A stretch of DNA of 12,264 bases from Clostridiales bacterium UBA1775 (lineage in GTDB: Bacteria > Bacillota > Clostridia > Monoglobales > Firm-18): contig DCGP01000004.1 of NCBI GenBank assembly GCA_002314595.1, forward strand, positions 1 to 12,264. Direction: 5' to 3'. Positions 1 through 5,900 of the stretch are shown here, piece after piece. Every line of letters begins with the position of its first letter. Position 1 is the first letter of the stretch. The position numbers and the translations under genes are program-made. A model generated the notes under the pieces. It had not been told where the DNA came from. It saw nothing but the letters and a program-made list of their open reading frames with translations, and made no database searches.

Positions 1-126
1 TATGTACGCGAAAATTATTCAATATTAGATATTTGGGACGAAGACGAAATAAAAGAAGAAGTCGAAAGCTTAGGTCTTCTCGAAGAATGGTATAAAGAAT
101 ACCATTATGAAAATTACGAATATTGA
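1..126 (+). CDS. C-terminal end of an unidentified acidic protein (partial)
   Basis: Frame 1 is open from the window edge to a TGA at 124-126 and gives 41 residues ending in HYENYEY. The other two plus frames hit stops early, at about positions 26 and 117. The fragment is rich in Asp, Glu, Tyr and Trp (for example IWDEDEIKEE), which suggests an acidic, soluble C-terminus. The start lies outside the window, so domain content and length are unknown. It points the same way as the integrase, but the consensus promoter and terminator between them make it a separate transcription unit. I do not recognise the family. That it is coding is an inference from the open frame and plausible composition only. 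Confidence 0.5.
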   Translation, partial: YVRENYSILDIWDEDEIKEEVESLGLLEEWYKEYHYENYEY

Positions 127-206
127 ATTATTAAAAAACACAATAATATGAAACAAAATAATACATCAATATACAAAAAGGGACATATAAAATATTGAGA
201 GAACTA

Positions 207-235
207 TTGACAACCATAAGTTAAATTAGTATAAT
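207..235 (+). promoter_or_regulatory. Perfect-consensus sigma-A promoter
   Basis: TTGACA at 207-212 and TATAAT at 230-235 are separated by exactly 17 bases, matching the housekeeping promoter consensus at all twelve positions. Transcription should start near 242. The -35 lies inside a TTGACAAC octamer that recurs in the attachment region at 1550, 1561 and 1747, and the spacer GTTAAATTAG resembles GTTAAAATTAG at 1576-1586. Integrase or an excisionase might therefore bind here and shut off its own transcription; that is inference. Confidence 0.88.
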
Positions 236-264
236 CCAATTAGATAGTGCATACACTATAAAAA

Positions 265-349
265 GTTGCCTGCCGTTTGGCAACAAAAACATTGACGGCT
301 TGCTTATGATTGTCGCTTGCCGATATGCGACTAATAAATTATCGGCTTG
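265..349 (+). repeat. Two diverged tandem copies of a 38-base unit
   Basis: The copies are 265-302 and 312-349, a period of 47 bases. Shared positions include GT.GC at the start, TGCCG in the loop, GC.AC closing stem 1, and CGGCTTG at the end. They differ mostly in unpaired or co-varying positions, as expected of a duplicated RNA fold rather than of a DNA-binding repeat. Confidence 0.75.
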
Positions 350-362
350 AAACAAAAGCTAT

Positions 363-391
363 GTTCTCTCTTTTATGAGAGAACTTTTTTT
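363..391 (+). terminator. Intrinsic terminator upstream of the integrase gene
   Basis: GTTCTCTC (363-370) pairs perfectly with GAGAGAAC (377-384) around a TTTTAT loop, followed by seven T residues (385-391). It lies between the promoter and the integrase, so most transcripts from 207-235 should end here unless read-through is allowed. That makes it a candidate control point for integrase expression. The pseudoknots end 13 bases before the stem, so a simple mutually exclusive anti-terminator is not obvious. Confidence 0.85.
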
Positions 392-406
392 ATGCTCGGA
401 GGAACT

Positions 407-439
407 ATGGAAATAAAAAACGAATTAAAAAATAATTAA
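407..439 (+). CDS. Ten-codon leader ORF in front of the integrase
   Basis: ATG at 407 is preceded by GGAGG (398-402) with a four-base gap and opens a frame encoding MEIKNELKNN, ending in TAA at 437-439. The stop overlaps the start of the integrase ribosome binding site AAAGGA (438-443), and the integrase ATG is at 453. The Shine-Dalgarno here is stronger than the integrase's own, so ribosomes may load here and re-initiate downstream (translational coupling). It follows the terminator, so it would be translated only in read-through RNA. A product function is not implied, and it could be a chance ORF. Its value lies in the tight fit with the two neighbouring signals. Confidence 0.4.
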   Translation: MEIKNELKNN

Positions 440-452
440 AGGATATGTTATT

Positions 453-1484
453 ATGAAACAAAGAAAAGATGGTAGATGGGTTAAAACTATTACAATAAAA
501 GGGCAGCGAAAATACTTTTATTCCGATGCTAAAAGTGAAAAACAAGCGGAGAAGGATTTTGCAAATCAGCTTTTGAATTATAAAGAAAAAGAAGAAAAAG
601 GCATGCTGATATCTGATGTAGCTGATGAGTGGCTTGCATATAAAGAAAACAATATTGTACATTCAACATACACAAGATATAAGACTTATGTAAAACAATT
701 GGTTTCCTTCTTCCCTAATGAATATATCAAAAACATCACATCAGATGACTTGGAATTTACAATGCAAGAACTGTCCAGACAACAGTATTCAACAAAAACG
801 ATTATAGATTATCATTCAGTAATGCTTGGTATTTTTAAGTATGCAAAAAGAAAAAAATATATACCTTATGATGTATCAAGGGAAACAGAAATCGTAAAAG
901 GAAAATCATCAAAACCAAGAGCGCCTTTATCTGATGATATTGATACTTCCAAATTCTTGAATTACACATTTGGACTTCTCGCTTACTTTTATGTATATAC
1001 AGGACTTCGCAAAGGCGAAGCATTAGCTCTTCAATGGAAAGATATAGATTTTGACAATAAGTTAATTCATATCACTAAATCAGTTTACTATGTTTCAAAT
1101 AAACCATATATAAAAGCACCTAAAACGGAAAACGGAAAAAGAGATGTAATATTACTTGATATTTTGGCAGATGTTTTGAAACCGCTAAAATCTAAACCTG
1201 ATGACTTTGTTTTTAATAAGCAAGGAAATATGTTAGATAAATCATATTATACAAGGCAGTGGACAAAATTCAAAGAAGAAAGTGGCATTGATATAACTGC
1301 TCACCCTCTCCGTCATACTTATGCTACAATGTTGTTTGAAATGGGTATATCAGAAAAGGACGCAAAGGAGCTTATGGGGCATTCATCTATTCAAGTTACT
1401 CATAATATTTATACGCACATACGCTCTAAACATAAATCAGAACTTGCAGAGAAAATGAATAATTATATTAACGCAACTAACTAA
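453..1484 (+). CDS. int: Tyrosine recombinase (site-specific integrase)
   Basis: This 343-residue protein would integrate and excise the element by recombining attP with attB. The N-terminus (residues 1-45, basic, beginning MKQRKDGRWVKTI) resembles the AP2-like arm-binding domain of Tn916-type and phage integrases. Residues 50-150 form the helical core-binding domain. The catalytic domain (about 160-335) has the full set: Arg186 in TGLRKGE, Lys224 in the KTENGKR hairpin, His284 and Arg287 in HPLRHTY, His310 in LMGHSS, and Tyr320 in THNIYTHI as the nucleophile. Length is usual for the family and no key residue is missing. The start is set by AAAGGA at 438-443, nine bases before the ATG. The gene points toward the putative attachment site, as is typical. 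Expression is probably limited by the upstream terminator and structured leader. Confidence 0.96.
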   Translation: MKQRKDGRWVKTITIKGQRKYFYSDAKSEKQAEKDFANQLLNYKEKEEKGMLISDVADEWLAYKENNIVHSTYTRYKTYVKQLVSFFPNEYIKNITSDDLEFTMQELSRQQYSTKTIIDYHSVMLGIFKYAKRKKYIPYDVSRETEIVKGKSSKPRAPLSDDIDTSKFLNYTFGLLAYFYVYTGLRKGEALALQWKDIDFDNKLIHITKSVYYVSNKPYIKAPKTENGKRDVILLDILADVLKPLKSKPDDFVFNKQGNMLDKSYYTRQWTKFKEESGIDITAHPLRHTYATMLFEMGISEKDAKELMGHSSIQVTHNIYTHIRSKHKSELAEKMNNYINATN

Positions 1485-1501
1485 ATATTTTAAGCAAATA
1501 T

Positions 1502-1534
1502 AAGTCAACTAATTAAGTTGACTTTATTTATTAT
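1502..1534 (+). terminator. Terminator of the integrase gene
   Basis: AAGTCAACT (1502-1510) pairs with AGTTGACTT (1516-1524) around a five-base loop and is followed by the T-rich stretch TATTTATTAT. It begins 18 bases after the integrase stop. The T tract is interrupted, so termination may be moderate. Confidence 0.7.
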
Positions 1535-1549
1535 AAAACTAAAGTATAC

Positions 1550-1568
1550 TTGACAACATTTTGACAAC
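1550..1568 (+). repeat. Paired TTGACAAC direct repeats (probable integrase arm sites)
   Basis: TTGACAAC occurs at 1550-1557 and 1561-1568, 11 bp apart, close to one helical turn. A further copy within TTTTGACAACA is at 1747-1754, beyond the core-like block, and another is at 207-214 in the integrase promoter. Tyrosine integrases with an AP2-like N-terminus bind short direct repeats flanking the crossover core. That role is inferred from position and spacing. Confidence 0.55.
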
Positions 1569-1575
1569 ACAATAT

Positions 1576-1603
1576 GTTAAAATTAGGTTAAAATAAGTTA
1601 AAA
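1576..1603 (+). repeat. Three helically phased GTTAAAA repeats
   Basis: GTTAAAA occurs at 1576-1582, 1587-1593 and 1597-1603, with spacings of 11 and 10 bases, placing all copies on the same face of the helix. Such arrays are typical of excisionase or other architectural-protein sites within attP. No excisionase gene is visible in the window. Confidence 0.5.
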
Positions 1604-1624
1604 CAGAAACAACTCCATAAACAA

Positions 1625-1670
1625 GGAAACCTCATACCTACGCCAAATTTGGCACAAATATAAGGTTTCC
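1625..1670. repeat. Long inverted repeat with nested palindrome
   Basis: GGAAACCT (1625-1632) is complementary to AGGTTTCC (1663-1670), and the perfect palindrome GCCAAATTTGGC lies inside at 1642-1653. On the minus strand the outer stem is followed by TTGTTT, so it could act as a weak terminator downstream of a gene ending at 1685. On the plus strand no T tract follows. It could equally be a protein-binding dyad of the attachment site. Confidence 0.5.
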
Positions 1671-1684
1671 GAAAAAATTTTATT

Positions 1685-1707
1685 TGGTGGAGATGACGAG
1701 AGTTGAA
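1685..1707 (-). other. Putative attachment-site core matching a tmRNA/tRNA 3' end
   Basis: Read on the minus strand this is TTCAACT (T-loop, 1707-1701), CTCGT (3' half of the T-stem), CATCTCC (3' half of the acceptor stem), a discriminator A and CCA. The matching 5' half of the T-stem is absent (AAGTT instead of ACGAG) and no tRNA body follows, so this is only a 3' fragment, as expected of an att core. The TTCAACT loop and CTCCACCA end recall tmRNA (ssrA), a common integration target, but a tRNA is also possible. Arm-like repeats flank it on both sides. The exact core limits cannot be fixed without attB. Confidence 0.55.
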
Positions 1708-1746
1708 AACTTAATTTTTGGCTTAATAGTGCCATATATATGATTT

Positions 1747-1754
1747 TTGACAAC
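1747..1754 (+). repeat. TTGACAAC repeat beyond the core
   Basis: This copy extends to the 11-mer TTTTGACAACA (1745-1755), shared exactly with 1559-1569. It lies on the opposite side of the core-like block from the other copies, as expected for P and P' arms of one intact attP. It sits between flanking ATATAT stretches. Confidence 0.5.
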
Positions 1755-1832
1755 ATATATACAACTATTAAAAGGCTATTACAAATCACATAATTACTAT
1801 ATATTTGAGGATTTTGACGAAATATAGGCGAA

Positions 1833-1862
1833 AAAATAGGTTAGATTTCTCTAGCCTATTTT
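1833..1862 (-). terminator. Bidirectional hairpin terminator after the minus-strand operon
   Basis: Positions 1833-1845 pair with 1850-1862 in a 13-bp stem with one G-T pair around a four-base loop. On the minus strand the stem is followed by a run of six T residues, making a good terminator about 80 bases after the stop of the small membrane protein. An outer imperfect pairing of TTTGAGGA (1804-1811) with TCCTCAAA (1872-1879) lengthens the structure. On the plus strand the downstream T run is shorter, so it may also block read-through from the integrase side. Confidence 0.7.
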
Positions 1863-1943
1863 GCCCAATCGTCCTCAAAAAACATACCTTTAATATTTTT
1901 TCCGCTTAATAATATTATATCTATATTATTATAAAGAAGAACT

Positions 1944-2252
1944 TTATTTAGTTATTTTGTAAGCAAATACATATCCAAACACTGTAGTTAATGAATATTT
2001 CAGCAGTGAAAAACATTCTTTTATTAGATAATCATCAAAACCGCATTTCTGACATAATATATCAAGAATAATAATTAACACTATAACTATTAACAACCAT
2101 TTAATTGTTTTTTCACTTATCTGTATAAATATTTCAAATTTTTTACCATCTTGCTTTACTTTTTCGAGATTGAGATTATTATCATCATATTCACCTTTAT
2201 TTGTCGAATTGTTGTCGAAAAGAGGCGCATCAGCATCAAAGATTTGGCTCAT
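1944..2252 (-). CDS. Small two-helix membrane protein, candidate toxin of a Panacea pair
   Basis: This 102-residue protein has a polar, Asp/Asn-rich N-terminal half (about residues 1-48), then two predicted membrane helices: one around 51-66 (WLLIVIVLIIILDIL) and one around 82-98 (SLLKYSLTTVFGYVFAY), with a short Cys-containing link and a basic end. There is no signal peptide. Its ATG lies inside the end of the DUF4065 gene (17-base overlap), preceded by GAGGA, so the two are probably translationally coupled. Panacea-domain antitoxins are known to pair with varied toxins, some of which depolarise the membrane. Position, size and topology suggest such a toxin. I do not recognise a named family. 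A holin-like or accessory membrane protein remains possible. Confidence 0.72.
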   Translation of the reverse strand: MSQIFDADAPLFDNNSTNKGEYDDNNLNLEKVKQDGKKFEIFIQISEKTIKWLLIVIVLIIILDILCQKCGFDDYLIKECFSLLKYSLTTVFGYVFAYKITK

Positions 2253-2712
2253 TTTTTATATCCTCAATATCTAAAAACGGATTTTGTTTTTCTTTTGCCT
2301 TTGTCCAAGCTGTACCTGGTTTGTGTGTTAACTCAGACAAATTACTGCCTGTAAAGTTTTTATATCGTTCCCAAACATAATCAAAAGCAGTTTTAAAAGC
2401 CCCTTTTTCTTCAACGGCATAAACATTGCTTTTGCTATCCTTAGCATATGTTTTTATTGGCTCATTTCCATAGGAACTGAATTCAGAATAAATGCTTGGC
2501 AAAACAGGACCATATTTCCATGTCTCAAAATTTTCAGTAAATAAAAGTTGATTTGTATCTTTATAATAGTGTTTAAATAAAAAATATACAAGTTTTTGCA
2601 ATTTCAAAGGGGTAATCTCGATATTTTCTTCCAGTCCTTTGTTAATAAAATTATTAGCAACATTTACTGCACTAACCAAAACATATCCCTCCTTTTCCTT
2701 CCAAAATCCCAT
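2236..2712 (-). CDS. DUF4065/Panacea (SocA/GepA-like) protein, probable antitoxin
   Basis: This 158-residue cytoplasmic protein carries hallmarks of the DUF4065 (Panacea/SocA-like) family: VANNFINKG near the start, ITPLKLQKLVYF at about 33-44, WKYGPVLPSIYSEF at about 65-78, and LSELTHKPGTAW at about 125-136. Length suits a single-domain member. Family members act as promiscuous antitoxins (PanA) or, in Caulobacter, as the SocA proteolytic adaptor; GepA-type copies are common in phages. No added helix-turn-helix domain is visible. The ATG at 2712 has an excellent site (AGGAGGTGAT at 2725-2716). A second site (AAGGAGG at 2694-2688) precedes a TTG at 2679, which would give the family-typical N-terminus MVSAVNVANNF; either or both starts may be used. 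It is first in an operon with the overlapping membrane protein gene. Confidence 0.9.
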   Translation of the reverse strand: MGFWKEKEGYVLVSAVNVANNFINKGLEENIEITPLKLQKLVYFLFKHYYKDTNQLLFTENFETWKYGPVLPSIYSEFSSYGNEPIKTYAKDSKSNVYAVEEKGAFKTAFDYVWERYKNFTGSNLSELTHKPGTAWTKAKEKQNPFLDIEDIKNEPNL

Positions 2713-2760
2713 GTTATCACCTCCTACAAATATTATTATATATTTATAAAGGGTGTAAAC

Positions 2761-2786
2761 ATGATATTTTTATTAAATTATATCAT
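2761..2786 (-). promoter_or_regulatory. Candidate operator: inverted repeat over the operon's -10
   Basis: ATGATAT (2761-2767) and ATATCAT (2780-2786) form a 7-bp inverted repeat with a 12-base centre. It covers the -10 element (2782-2777) and the expected start of transcription of the DUF4065 operon. Its position would allow autorepression, as in many toxin-antitoxin operons. The region is very AT-rich, so a chance dyad cannot be excluded. Confidence 0.4.
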
Positions 2787-2804
2787 ATTTTTCCCATTTT
2801 GCAA
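2777..2804 (-). promoter_or_regulatory. Promoter of the DUF4065/membrane-protein operon
   Basis: On the minus strand TTGCAA (2804-2799) and TATAAT (2782-2777) are separated by 16 bases, with TG one base before the -10 (extended -10). Transcription would start near 2770, about 58 bases before the ATG at 2712. The operon therefore need not depend on read-through from the giant gene upstream. Confidence 0.6.
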
Positions 2805-2904
2805 CACTTTTTTTATCTTTTTGAGATTTTTTAATTAATTTGTTTTGTTTTTGTAAATTTTGAAAATAATATTATATCACACCCCTGCGTGACATATGGG
2901 ACAA

Positions 2905-2928
2905 AGGAGAGTGGTTTCCCACTCTCCT
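2905..2928 (-). terminator. Hairpin terminator after the giant gene
   Basis: Positions 2928-2919 (minus strand AGGAGAGTGG) pair perfectly with 2914-2905 (CCACTCTCCT) around a GAAA tetraloop, a very stable 10-bp stem 44 bases after the giant gene's stop. The following T tract is short (TTTGT), so it may be a weak intrinsic terminator or may mainly protect the 3' end. It separates the virion gene from the possible toxin-antitoxin operon. Confidence 0.65.
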
Positions 2929-2971
2929 ATTCTATCATACCTACCATTTATTATTCGCAATCGGCATGCGA

Positions 2972-5900
2972 CTATTTCACTCTTCTTGCTCCAACATAGC
3001 CGCTCTTATTGCTAAGCTTGGTTACGCATACCACATATCCCGTTTGAGGTGCTTCAATAATCTGGCCTTCTCCGATGTAAATTGCAACATGACCCGGTGC
3101 CGTTGTTGTTCCGCTATCACCTTTAAAAAATACCAAATCACCGGGCTCAAGATTATCTTTGCTGACATATGTTCCCACATTATACTGCTCTCGGGCTGTT
3201 CTCGGTAAACTAATGCCGTTTTGCTTATAGGCATATTGAACGAGTCCCGAACAGTCAAAGCCTGATGGCGATGTTCCACCCCACACGTATGGTGTGCCTA
3301 AATATGTTGACGCTGTTGTGCATACATCATCATAGTTTGATTCAAATTCCACATTCATAGATTCATAAGTTCTTGCATAGTCTATTGATTGTTGTATAAA
3401 TTCATCATCTTGCCACCAAATCTCATCAGGAATTTTTAACATCTCATAAACAGCCTCTCTGTTGTCTTGACCTTTAACGAATTGGTTTATAATAAGCATT
3501 TGTTGTTCTTCTTTGGTGTACTTGATACCGCCAATAGATTTACAAGATTTTGTTTTATAGTACATCTCTATGAATTCACTAACAGGCATACCAAATTCCT
3601 TGTTGCACTTTTCTGCATTAATAACCCACTTATTGGTATCACAAGCTTCTCCGTATAGCTTTCTCTTTGTGATGTCACCATAATAAGTCTTAACGAGTGA
3701 TATTAAATCGGCTTGCCCTGCTTCCCCGCCGTTCTTGTATGTATCGGTCTTGGATAGCTCGTTGATGGCATCTTCCGATAATGTGTCCTTTTCACGACTG
3801 ACAATTACATCATAAATCTTGTCCTTGTCAATGTTTTCGGATAACATTCCCACAATATCATCAAATGCCTTTTTATCTCCCGACTTATATGCTCTGTATA
3901 CGATGTCATAAAATCGAATCTTATTATTCAATGGTTCTTTATTCAATCTTTCAATCATATAGTCAGCCAAATGAGTTTGTTTTGTAACCTTTCCGTAAAT
4001 TGTGGTTGATACATTAAAAATCCCCTTTATGACGTTCTTTAAGTTATTTATACCAAATCCGCCAAATTTACCAATATCGGCAAGCAGTTTATACGAATCT
4101 CTTGCGACTGCTTCATAGTCAGGTTTCTCATCTTCTTGTGCCAAAATAATCTTTGTAACATCCGCAAACAAAGACGGCACATCATCAAGCACAACATTTG
4201 TAGATGATTCGATAAGGTTATCAAAATCAAAATTACTAACATCAAAATACGGTTCTTTATCCATTAGCTTCATTATTGTGTTTGTAGCAGTTTCAACTAT
4301 TCTTAACAATTCAGGCAAAATAGGAAACGCACCAAGTCCGTTTTCTAACATTGTAATACCAATTTGTTTTGCCCATGCACTTAAATGTTGTAACCAAGTC
4401 GCATTTTCTTTATCTTCCGGCTCGTATTTTTCCTTTCTGCCCATTGCCAAGTCCCATGCCCATTGAATACAAGAAAACACAAACGATGACACAAGCTGTG
4501 ATGTAATTGCATTAGCAAATCGTCTGTCATAATACTTTTTTTTCTTTAATGTTTCTTCATTCTTGTTATTTTTGTATTCTATATCAGCATACTTTTTGGC
4601 ATTTACGGCATCATATACTATGCTTAAATTTTGTAGCGGAACGGTTTTGAACATATATAATGTTTTAACAAGTTCGCCACTGCTTCGAATTATTTGTGGT
4701 CGTTCGTACGCTGTATAGTTTGGCTGAGTGCGCGTAATTACATCATTAAATACATCATTAATCTTTGAATACCATTCCTCTGTACCTCGTTTTAATTTCT
4801 TAAATTCAGAGTTGACATAAAACATAGAAGCTATCCCTAATCTTCTTACAGTCTTATTATCTGTCCATTGAATAGTGTCAATTTCTGCATCACTTGTTGA
4901 TAAAGTTCTTATCCAATATCTTGCATTATTATCAAGTATTTTATTAATAACACTTTTATCAACAACATTATAATATGCTTTGAATAATGGAGCGTATCCT
5001 ATCTCTACAGCTGCCGCCCAATAAGACGCCGATTGTTTTGCCGAAACAGGAGCATTAAACGCAATTTTCTTTCCAGCTAATGTTGCTTGTGTAATATTAC
5101 CTCTTACCTTTTTAAGCACTCTATCGGCAGATGTTTGGTTTACAGCCGACTTTGTGTATGAACTCATTAGGTTTTTGATAAACTCCGTACCGGCTGTGCC
5201 AAACTGTTTTTCAAATGTTTTGCTTACAGTAGTAATTGCATATCTCGTCAAATGTTTCTTTCCGTCTGCTTTTGTGACAACACTTTGCTTAACTCCGGTC
5301 ATTGAAGTATTCCAGAGTGCATTAAAATTACGAATAGGAATTGCCAGCCCGACAAATTTAGAATGAGTATCGATACATTTTTCTATCACATCTTCTAACG
5401 CAAACGCTACTATTGGCTTGTGATTTTCAATTCTTTCATTCAATCTGCCTGCCATACTCGAAACCACTGATGCATAATTTGCCATTTCCAACTCTTTTAT
5501 TAGAAAATCTCTGTCGGTAGTTATCGGGAAATAGTTTTTAACATTTGCCTTGTTAATACCAAACAAAGCCCTTGATACATCGTTTATGCTTTCCTTTGAA
5601 AATTTATTAAAGTATTCCTCGGCTGTTTTGCAAAACTCTATTTCTTGTTTAGATAAATATTTTTCAATGTTTTTTACGGTAGATGGAGTTAAAAAGATAC
5701 TTGTTCCGTTTAGTTTTGCTTTTTCTCTTTTGCCTTTTCGCAATAAATCAAAATCAGGTATTTCAACACCACCATCACCTAAATGCATAAGATTGTTTCT
5801 GTTTTTGCTATTCATATATAGAAACATTGCATAACTCGGTGTAACTTTAATGTCAGTTTTATCCAATGTACCGTCTGCTTTTGTAACATTTCTTAAAACT

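Larger units (their letters stand above)
242..391 (+). ncRNA. Integrase leader RNA with twin H-type pseudoknots
   Basis: The predicted transcript is about 150 nt, from the consensus promoter to the intrinsic terminator. It begins with a hairpin (244-249 with 254-259, loop CATA). Two 38-nt units follow at 265-302 and 312-349, which align without gaps. Unit 1: stem 1 is 265-270/279-284, and its loop (272-277) pairs with 294-299. Unit 2: stem 1 is 312-316/327-331, and its loop (319-325) pairs with 340-346. In each unit loop 1 is 1-2 nt, loop 3 is 8-9 nt and A-rich, and the unit ends in CTTG. Two base pairs differ by compensating changes (267-282 U-A against 314-329 C-G; 276-295 U-A against 323-342 A-U). 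I do not recognise the class. It could be an attenuator of the integrase or an independent small RNA. Confidence 0.7.
127..452 (+). other. Integrase control region without a full-size gene
   Basis: This stretch separates the upstream gene end from the integrase. Positions 127-206 are AT-rich with no clear element. From 207 onward it holds a consensus promoter, a structured leader with two pseudoknots, an intrinsic terminator, a 10-codon ORF and the integrase ribosome binding site; each is listed separately. An octamer identical to the 3' arm of the terminator stem (GAGAGAAC) also occurs at 197-204, just before the promoter. Confidence 0.8.
1485..1943. other. Gene-free attachment region between integrase and minus-strand genes
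   Basis: No convincing gene lies here. In order, it contains the integrase terminator, two TTGACAAC repeats, three phased GTTAAAA repeats, a long inverted repeat, a tRNA/tmRNA 3'-end-like block, a third TTGACAAC, and a terminator facing the minus-strand operon. The arrangement of arm-like repeats around a core suggests attP. Confidence 0.65.

Noticed and set aside
265..349. Type III toxin-antitoxin RNA (ToxI-like repeats before a terminator and gene)
   Set aside because: The layout and pseudoknots are reminiscent, but the two units are far from identical and the next genes are a micro-ORF and an integrase, not a ToxN-like endoribonuclease.
265..349. Tandem preQ1-I riboswitch
   Set aside because: Size and H-type fold fit, but the characteristic loop and tail residues of preQ1-I are not present, and the pseudoknots do not overlap the terminator stem.
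405..662. 85-codon minus-strand ORF opposite the integrase start
   Set aside because: A Phe/Ile/Leu-rich product typical of an AT-rich antisense shadow; the plus-strand integrase is certain here.
1685..1720. Complete tRNA or tmRNA gene on the minus strand
   Set aside because: Only the T-loop-to-CCA end is recognisable; the 5' half of the T-stem does not pair and no anticodon or D arm follows.
1598..1789. 63-codon minus-strand ORF in the attachment region
   Set aside because: It runs across the inverted repeat and core-like block, has a hydrophobic low-complexity start, and shows no good ribosome site.
3022..3279. 85-codon shadow ORF within the NlpC/P60 region
   Set aside because: The overlapping frame carries the conserved catalytic motifs; the shadow resembles no family.
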